Assembly: GCA_029974925.1 (NCBI GenBank) | Contig: JARKQH010000065.1 | Span: forward strand, 1 to 40,812 | From: Verrucomicrobiota bacterium | GTDB lineage: Bacteria > Verrucomicrobiota > Verrucomicrobiia > Limisphaerales > UBA8199 | DNA: 40,812 bases | Direction: 5' to 3' | In this document: piece by piece, positions 39,212 to 40,812 of the stretch | Numbering within the stretch: position 1 is the stretch's first letter | How the letters are laid out: every line of letters begins with the position of its first letter | The notes under the pieces: model-generated | The model's database searches: none | The model's input: the letters and a program-made list of their open reading frames with translations, nothing else | Told to the model about the DNA's origin: nothing | Made by a program: the position numbers and the translations under genes

Positions 39212-40774
39212 ATGAAAACTTCCACAGTCCCTTCGGGTGGTCCCTTGGCTCAGTTTCTAGAGGAACACGGAAAAAAAGTCATTGGGGTTTTACAGGGCTT
39301 CGACCGAGTTCGGGTGCAAGCCAGCTTGCGAACTCTCTACCATCAATCGGTCATGGAGTATTACCTGCTTTCCCAAAAGCTGCTGTTCAAAGACTTCAAA
39401 GGATTAGTGACCCGCACAACCGATAAGGTGCGGCAAGCGGCCTCGGCCTTGGCGGAGCGCCTCCACCGTCCGGTGGTGTATCTCCAAAGCAATTGCCACC
39501 ATAAAGAGGATTTGGCGCGGGACATTATGCGGCGGGACAGGGTCAAGGAAGGCTTAATCACCGTCCTGAGCGCCGTGGAACCCTGCCGCACCTGGTTTGT
39601 GCGGGGCAATAAGCAAACCCAGCATTTGGAACTCAAACTCAACTGGGGCAAATGTATCCATCTGTATTTCTATTTTCTGCATCAGCAATTGGGCTTTTTA
39701 CATTTGCGGCTGCAAACCTGGTTCCCTTTTCTGGTCCAAATCTGTTTTAACGGGAGAGAATGGCTGTCGCGGCAATTGGAATCGGCGCACATCAAATATA
39801 AGCGCCGCGATAACTGCTTTGCCTGGATTGAGGATCTGGAGCGAGCCCAGAAGCTGATGGACCAGCAAATAAGTACGAACTGGCAGGAACTCTTCCAGCC
39901 GTTAATTGATTTGTGCCATCCCCATCATCCCGAGATCTGCCGGCCCATTGGCGGCTCTTATTATTGGACGGTGGCGGAGAGCGAGTACGCCACCGATGTG
40001 ATGTTCAAAACGCGCGCCGATTTGGACCGCATTTATCCTGCGTGGGTGCACCACTCGGTGATGAGTTTCGGCACCGAGCAGGTGCTGCGATTCCTGCAAC
40101 GAGCCGATGCCAAGGAAGTAAAAACCGATCGGCGCCGAGGCCCGGATGGCGTGCGGGTCAAACACTGGCTCAACGACAACTCGCTCAAACTCTATGACAA
40201 GGGCTCCGTGCTGCGTAGCGAAGTGACGATTAATAACCCAAAGGACTTTCGGGTTTGGCGAACCTCAGAGCTAAATCCCACAGGCGACAAGCAATGGCGT
40301 AGCCTGCGTCGCACCGTGGCCGATGTGCCTCGTCGTGCAGAGATTTCCCGCGCTGCAACCCACCGGCACCTGGAGGCTTTAAGCGTCGTGCAGCTCAAAA
40401 CTCCCTTGGCGGAAGAAGCGGGCAAGGTTTGCCGGGCCAAGCGTAAGCAGGGCCATCGATATCGAGCTTTGCGCCCGTTCGGAGATGACGCGCTCCTGCT
40501 CCAGACCGTCAACCGTCTGGAGTACGCTATCGCGGGATTTCACAACCAGAACATCCGTAAGGAACTCTATCCTCCCACCCGCTGCCCCAAACTCCAACGC
40601 AAGCAAACCGCAGCCGTCACCCGAAAACTCGCTTTACTGCGAGCCCACGGGCTCATCCGCCGCGTACCCGGAAGGCATTTGTACCACGTCTCAGCCAAAG
40701 GCCGTCGCGTTATCACCGCTCTATTGACCGCGCGGAATGCTAGCGTTGAAGATCTTACGAAAATGGCGGCCTAA
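39212..40774 (+). CDS. Large unrecognised protein with winged-helix-like C terminus, possibly mobile
   Basis: 520 residues from the ATG at 39212, which has the clearest ribosome binding site of the window. Visible parts: helical N terminus; a highly aromatic central stretch (KCIHLYFYFLHQQLGFLHLR, then LQTWFPFLVQICFNGREWL, about 148-185); a segment LYDKGSVLRSEVTINNP (327-343) with a YxK...RxE pattern similar to that in some rolling-circle replication initiators; and a basic end (about 455-515, TRKLALLRAHGLIRRVPGRHLYHVSAKGRRVI) that looks like a winged helix-turn-helix. Base use is clearly more AT-rich than the neighbours (for example 24 G/C of 60 at 39661-39720). No DDE or HUH motif is seen. 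I do not recognise a named family. Transfer is likely; function unknown. Confidence 0.75.
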   Translation: MKTSTVPSGGPLAQFLEEHGKKVIGVLQGFDRVRVQASLRTLYHQSVMEYYLLSQKLLFKDFKGLVTRTTDKVRQAASALAERLHRPVVYLQSNCHHKEDLARDIMRRDRVKEGLITVLSAVEPCRTWFVRGNKQTQHLELKLNWGKCIHLYFYFLHQQLGFLHLRLQTWFPFLVQICFNGREWLSRQLESAHIKYKRRDNCFAWIEDLERAQKLMDQQISTNWQELFQPLIDLCHPHHPEICRPIGGSYYWTVAESEYATDVMFKTRADLDRIYPAWVHHSVMSFGTEQVLRFLQRADAKEVKTDRRRGPDGVRVKHWLNDNSLKLYDKGSVLRSEVTINNPKDFRVWRTSELNPTGDKQWRSLRRTVADVPRRAEISRAATHRHLEALSVVQLKTPLAEEAGKVCRAKRKQGHRYRALRPFGDDALLLQTVNRLEYAIAGFHNQNIRKELYPPTRCPKLQRKQTAAVTRKLALLRAHGLIRRVPGRHLYHVSAKGRRVITALLTARNASVEDLTKMAA

Positions 40775-40812
40775 AATGTTCGCAAAAAAACAAAACTTTT
40801 CAGGATAGCAGT

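Overview
The window is about 40.8 kb of GC-rich bacterial chromosome. It most resembles the phylum Verrucomicrobiota, probably the Limisphaerales/Pedosphaera side. This is inferred from gene style: a secreted multi-LamG protein with a typical verrucomicrobial C-terminal module, a pseudopilin-like protein with the [17 protein letters not shown] signature, a PEP-CTERM protein, DUF1573, rhodanese and MauE/DoxX genes in a row, and KDO synthesis (Gram-negative LPS). No rRNA, tRNA or CRISPR array was recognised. Most genes lack a clear Shine-Dalgarno sequence. Several have promoter-like hexamers so close to the start codon that short or absent 5' leaders are likely.

Layout. 1-2.7 kb: zinc/manganese uptake (end of an outer-membrane protein, a ZnuA-like binding protein, a ZnuB-like permease; the ATPase is not in the window). 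3-9.7 kb: surface and secreted proteins (a triple-LamG protein, a pseudopilin-like protein, a very large M14 carboxypeptidase-like protein). 9.9-14.4 kb: amidotransferase, rhomboid protease, nth, lipoate ligase family, cinA. 14.4-21 kb: a glycoside hydrolase/glycosyltransferase fusion, kdsB, pyrG with a structured leader, folC. 21.1-25.1 kb: a tight ExbB-ExbD-TonB-like-zinc-ribbon operon, then guaB. 25.2-31.5 kb, minus strand: a REC-HPt-like-REC regulator, galE, a membrane protein, a ferredoxin, hrpB. 31.6-36.1 kb, plus strand: HNH nuclease, DUF1573, rhodanese, MauE/DoxX, and a Wzz-like protein with extra membrane segments. 36.3-39 kb: a PEP-CTERM protein and a secreted TIM-barrel glycosidase-like protein. 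39.2-40.8 kb: a visibly AT-richer gene for a large unrecognised protein whose ribosome binding site sits inside a hairpin.

Most of the window is housekeeping and envelope biology. Three things stand out. (1) The ExbB/ExbD pair has lost, together, the ExbD membrane aspartate and two of the conserved polar residues of ExbB that make up the proton path in characterised Ton motors. (2) The 520-residue protein at the right end looks foreign, has a DNA-binding-like C terminus and a translationally masked start, and may be a mobile-element or replication-type protein. (3) A cytoplasm-facing glycosidase domain is fused in front of a family 2 glycosyltransferase. All functions are inferred from reading the sequence; no database search was run.
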